Positions 61,121 through 64,000 of a DNA stretch of 64,000 nucleotides are shown here, in pieces (the first letter of the stretch is position 1; every line of letters starts with the position of its first letter). Source of the DNA: Begonia masoniana (taxonomy: Eukaryota > Streptophyta > Magnoliopsida > Cucurbitales > Begoniaceae); contig CM039502.1 in NCBI GenBank assembly GCA_022432975.1, forward strand, positions 362,375 to 426,374, read 5' to 3'. The notes beneath the pieces were generated by a model. The model had not been told where the DNA came from and did not search any database. It was given only the letters and a program-made list of their open reading frames with translations. The translations under genes were made by a program, and so were the position numbers.

Positions 61121-61684
61121 GGCCTATGTGCCTTTCGGCCTCTGCGCCTTTCGGCCTCTGCGCCTTTCGGCCTCTGCGCCTTTCGGCCTCTGCGCCTTTC
61201 GGCCTCTGCGCCTTTCGGCCTCTGCGCCTTTCGGCCTCTGCGCCTTTCGGCCTCTGCGCCTTTCGGCCTATGTGCCTTTCGGCCTCTGCGCCTTTCGGCC
61301 TCTGCGCCTTTCGGCCTCTGCGCCTTTCGGCCTCTGCGCCTTTCGGCCTCTGCGCCTTTCGGCCTCTGCGCCTTTCGGCCTATGTGCCTTTCGGCCTCTG
61401 CGCCTTTCGGCCTCTGCGCCTTTCGGCCTATGTGCCTTTCGGCCTCTGCGCCTTTCGGCCTCTGCGCCTTTCGGCCTCTGCGCCTTTCGGCCTCTGCGCC
61501 TTTCGGCCTCTGCGCCTTTCGGCCTCTGCGCCTTTCGGCCTCTGCGCCTTTCGGCCTCTGCGCCTTTCGGCCTCTGCGCCTTTCGGCCTCTGCGCCTTTC
61601 GGCCTCTGCGCCTTTCGGCCTCTGCGCCTTTCGGCCTCTGCGCCTTTCGGCCTATGTGCCTTTCGGCCTCTGTGCCTTTCGGCC
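61121..61684. repeat. 16-bp minisatellite, about 35 copies
   Basis: The unit TGCGCCTTTCGGCCTC is repeated for about 564 bp. Some units carry TATGTG for CTCTGCG-type bases (near 61124, 61268, 61381, 61427 and 61651). Because three units make 48 bp, the array is open in all three forward frames and one reverse frame and yields ORFs up to 284 codons that are artefacts. Confidence 0.95.
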
Positions 61685-62964
61685 ATGCTATGCTTTACGT
61701 TATCTTTGCTTTGAAAACTCTGTGCGGAAATTCATTTTCATGCTTTTCTTTAAAATCAAGTGAATGCGTGAACAGTTCTCTATCAGAAAGTAAACAAGCA
61801 ATAACAGGTACCATCAAAACTGTAAAAGCATAAACTATAAACTCCTAAGACCTAGCTACCCAAACCGAGCAAAACTAACTAAGGGCATCTCCAAAACTCC
61901 TCGAGACGACGTTCGACGTACGGTGTAGGCCAATCGGCCAAAGAAGAATCACGAGAACTTACCTGACGTCCGTTGCAAGGCTAGCTCCGTCCACGAGCGT
62001 GGTTCACCTACGCAATTGTTATCAATTTGTCGTTAATACGAGCTTAAACAATAATATGTCCAAATTTAACAAAAACCTTAACTAATGAATTTCCTAAAAT
62101 CTTCACCTAACTAATCGAAGTATTTAAACAACGATTAACGCTCGATAGTTTAAAATCACAATTAACGAGTTTTCCTAAAAACCCGGAAATTCTCCAATTT
62201 TAACCTTTCTCACAATTCACTCTAATTCCGTCCAATAACGTTCAATACGTCCTTTATATCGTTAATTACTATAAACCTATTAATTTCGGACTCTAATTTG
62301 GGTTCGGTAAAAACCGACCCGAAACTTCGAACGCGCGTAACTTTCGCGTCGGTTATCGGAATCGAACGATTCCAGCGGCCACGTACTCCTCTAATAACCT
62401 AGTTTAATCTGCCAAAAGGAATTTTAAAACTAATAACCGGAACTAGGTCAAAAATCCAAAAACCCGAAACTGCCCTTTTTCGGAAAATTCCACTTTTTCG
62501 ATTTTTCATCAAATCCCATCAATTTCTTCACTAATCTATCCTTTTAACATCCAATTAACATAAACTAACCTAAAATCGAAGTTCCAATTCATAAACCCGA
62601 ATTGCCCTAATCGGGCTTCACTGGAATTTCGCCCAAATTGGGCATTCCTCGGCCAAGCAATGATAGCCGGCCCAAGGGTTGGCAAACCCACGCCGGAAGC
62701 AACCTATTTTGGCCGGAGATCGGAGCTCAATCGAGCTCGCCACTCACTGCCTTAAACCGAACCGAAAAAGGAGAAAACCGAGCTCACCTGGTCGGTTCGT
62801 GCGCGGAGTCAGGCCGGAGACTGGCCGTCGCCGTCGTCTGGCCGTAGGGCGCCGGAAAACGCCGGCGTTTTCGTCGGAGGAGAGCCGCGCCCACGGCTCT
62901 CTGTCGTCGCCGTCGTCGGGAGCTCGGGCTCGAGCTCGTAACAACAGAATGGATTAACCATTCT

Positions 62965-63020
62965 GTTGTTATTTTAATTATTATTATTAATAAAAATAAT
63001 AATAATAATAATAATAATAT
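62965..63020. repeat. ATT/AAT microsatellite
   Basis: TTATTATTATTAATAAAAAT followed by a run of AAT units inside the solo LTR. Confidence 0.85.
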
Positions 63021-63702
63021 TAATTATCCTAATTCCTATTAAAACATTAATATACCGTTTCGCTCTTCCGTAAATCCCGTTAAATCCCGTATATCTCCAC
63101 AAATTCCAATTTAATCTTAGAGTTCTAACAAAACTCACCGTTTCCAAAACGGACTTATTTTGCTATTTTTACAAATTGATATACTAAAAGGCTAAAACGG
63201 GAACTTTAGCATTACTCTTCTCGATTTGGGTTTCTAAAATTTCACTTATTCTTCTACAAATTCCCGTAAATTTCTAGGGTCCTAATAAAACTATCCGCTC
63301 GCAAAACGGACCTAATTTACTCATTTACCAAAATAGCCTTGGAGCTTAAACCCGAAAAACTCGGGTGTTACAGTTTCACAGTAGACGCTCTACCTCCCTT
63401 GCTTAGTTAGACAAATGAAGCCATTCATTTCAGACAAGAATTATGAATGTTTTTTCAGTGATTTATTAGATTAATATGAAATACGAGAGAAGAAAAGGGA
63501 AGAATAAGGTAGATGAATTCGATCCCGCAGATAGTTTCTCCAAACACATGAAAAAGAAAATTATATACACTATTCGGGTAAATTTCAATATTTTGTCCAA
63601 AAAAAGAATGAGAACCAATTACCAGTAGCCTGTCTTCCTCAATTCTGAAAGAATACTCCTCGAAAAAGTATGAAAACATCGTCCCACGAGCAGACATGCA
63701 TG

Positions 63703-64000
63703 CTACTCGTTATCTCGCACGCAATTCCCGGGTAACAGAAATTTATATTTATCCGAGTTCTCCAGGAGATATGATGGAAGATGAACGGCAGAGTAGGAGC
63801 GAGGAATAGGTCCCATTTTTCCAATGATTTCTCTGAAGCTGTATTTCTCTGGAAGCATATCAAATAAATCAGCCCCTCTGCATATAACTTTCTGTATTCT
63901 TTCAGGTTTCAAATAACTCGAGAACTTCACTCTGTCGTAATGGCTGTAAGCTTTCATTTTGAATATAAATTCGTCTATACGGCGAAAGCAAAAACTACAA
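63703..64000 (-). CDS. GT17 family glycosyltransferase, C-terminal part (partial)
   Basis: The frame runs from the window edge (first full codon at 63999) to TAG 63703-63705. It reads [20 protein letters not shown], then [40 protein letters not shown] and [15 protein letters not shown]. This is the typical end of plant GT17 proteins, related to beta-1,4-mannosyl-glycoprotein N-acetylglucosaminyltransferase, probably in the Golgi. The catalytic core lies beyond the edge. The visible part has no lesion. The 297 bases to the left, up to the RING gene, should be its 3' UTR. Resembles At1g67880 (memory). Confidence 0.88.
   Translation of the reverse strand, partial: CSFCFRRIDEFIFKMKAYSHYDRVKFSSYLKPERIQKVICRGADLFDMLPEKYSFREIIGKMGPIPRSYSAVHLPSYLLENSDKYKFLLPGNCVRDNE

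Larger units (their letters stand above)
60185..63372 (-). mobile_element. Solo LTR (3188 bp) of an LTR retrotransposon
   Basis: On the minus strand it begins TGTAACACCCGAG and ends GGGTCGTGACA, a common start and end of plant gypsy LTRs. It is flanked by a perfect 5-bp target duplication, GTTTC at 60180-60184 and 63373-63377. No gag, pol, primer-binding site or second LTR is visible inside, so a solo LTR left by unequal recombination is most likely. It holds several internal tandem repeats listed separately. A non-autonomous element is less likely but cannot be excluded. Confidence 0.88.
59895..63406 (+). pseudogene. Small RING-finger gene split by a solo LTR
   Basis: Coding remains lie at 59895-60184 and 63373-63406. 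ATG 59895 gives MGLPNFNCAAEGLLPQLLMN, the hydrophobic start typical of a small plant RING family (At1g67856-like, memory). The RING half, VSELACQDLFHKACLAKWF, is one frame off, so a one-base change lies before it, near 60000-60090. The first Cys pair of the RING is not clearly readable. A 3188-bp LTR sits after TGGTTTC; beyond it the codons continue as HSRRSTSLA and stop at TAG 63404-63406. As written the zinc finger is cut off right after its Lys-Trp-Phe. Loss of function is likely. Confidence 0.8.

Noticed and set aside
61121..61684. Repeat array that could suggest a CRISPR
   Set aside because: Units are 16 bp head-to-tail with no unique spacers, in plant nuclear DNA.
60909..61833. Overlapping ORFs of 199-284 residues made of [20 protein letters not shown] repeats
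   Set aside because: They are a reading of the 16-bp minisatellite in several frames at once, inside a solo LTR.

Overview
This window is nuclear DNA from a dicot plant. The genes are intron-rich with plant splice sites, many products are chloroplast or plant-specific (PsbY, HHL1, plastid FabG, SKIP14, BAHD acyltransferase, APSE-type arabinopyranosidase), and there are Ty1/copia and Ty3/gypsy elements. A rosid, possibly a cucurbit, is my guess only.

Layout. 0-0.7 kb: 3' end of a copia element and an ankyrin-gene remnant. 1.5-4.3 kb (-): plastid 3-oxoacyl-ACP reductase. 5.4-6.4 kb (+): YqaJ-type nuclease. 7.3-9.1 kb (-): F-box protein SKIP14. 10.2-22.7 kb (+): 20-exon thimet-oligopeptidase-like M3 protease, with a complete chromodomain gypsy element (13.8-19.2 kb, -) in intron 7. 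23.8-26.9 kb (+): PP2A B56 subunit. 27.7-29.0 kb (-): BAHD acyltransferase. 29.7-31.9 kb (+): HHL1, with a 620-bp foldback in intron 2. 32.9-34.4 kb (+): ER beta-ketoacyl reductase KCR1. 34.8-35.7 kb (+): PsbY gene split by a copy of the KCR1 3' end. 36.3-36.6 kb: BCP1-like remnant. 36.9-42.2 kb (-): SDA1. 42.8 kb: tRNA-Thr(UGU). 45.3-49.0 kb (+): APSE-like GH27 enzyme. 49.5-51.1 kb (+): GDSL esterase/lipase. 52.0-52.9 kb (-): DUF868 protein. 53.9-56.0 kb (-): PP2C phosphatase. 57.2-59.4 kb (+): DUF707 protein. 59.9-63.4 kb (+): RING gene split by a 3.2-kb solo LTR that carries a 16-bp minisatellite. 63.7-64 kb (-): 3' end of a GT17 glycosyltransferase.

The gene set looks like an unfractionated version of two Arabidopsis paralogous segments, recalled as around At1g67690-At1g67880 and At3g26000-At3g26445, interleaved. 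The genes do not form a pathway. Plastid and photosystem II functions (FabG, HHL1, PsbY) and lipid metabolism (FabG, KCR1, GDSL) are loosely represented.

The most unusual features are the long hairpin in HHL1 with copied filler sequence at its edge, the KCR1 tail inserted in PsbY, the solo LTR splitting the RING gene, and a run of one-base indels in coding exons between about 34 and 60 kb. The indels look more like consensus errors than natural decay, since genes at 1.5-33.6 kb and the DUF707 gene are intact. I found no convincing undescribed multi-gene system. All exon borders were read by eye from GT/GC-AG sites, reading phase and remembered family sequences, without alignment tools.
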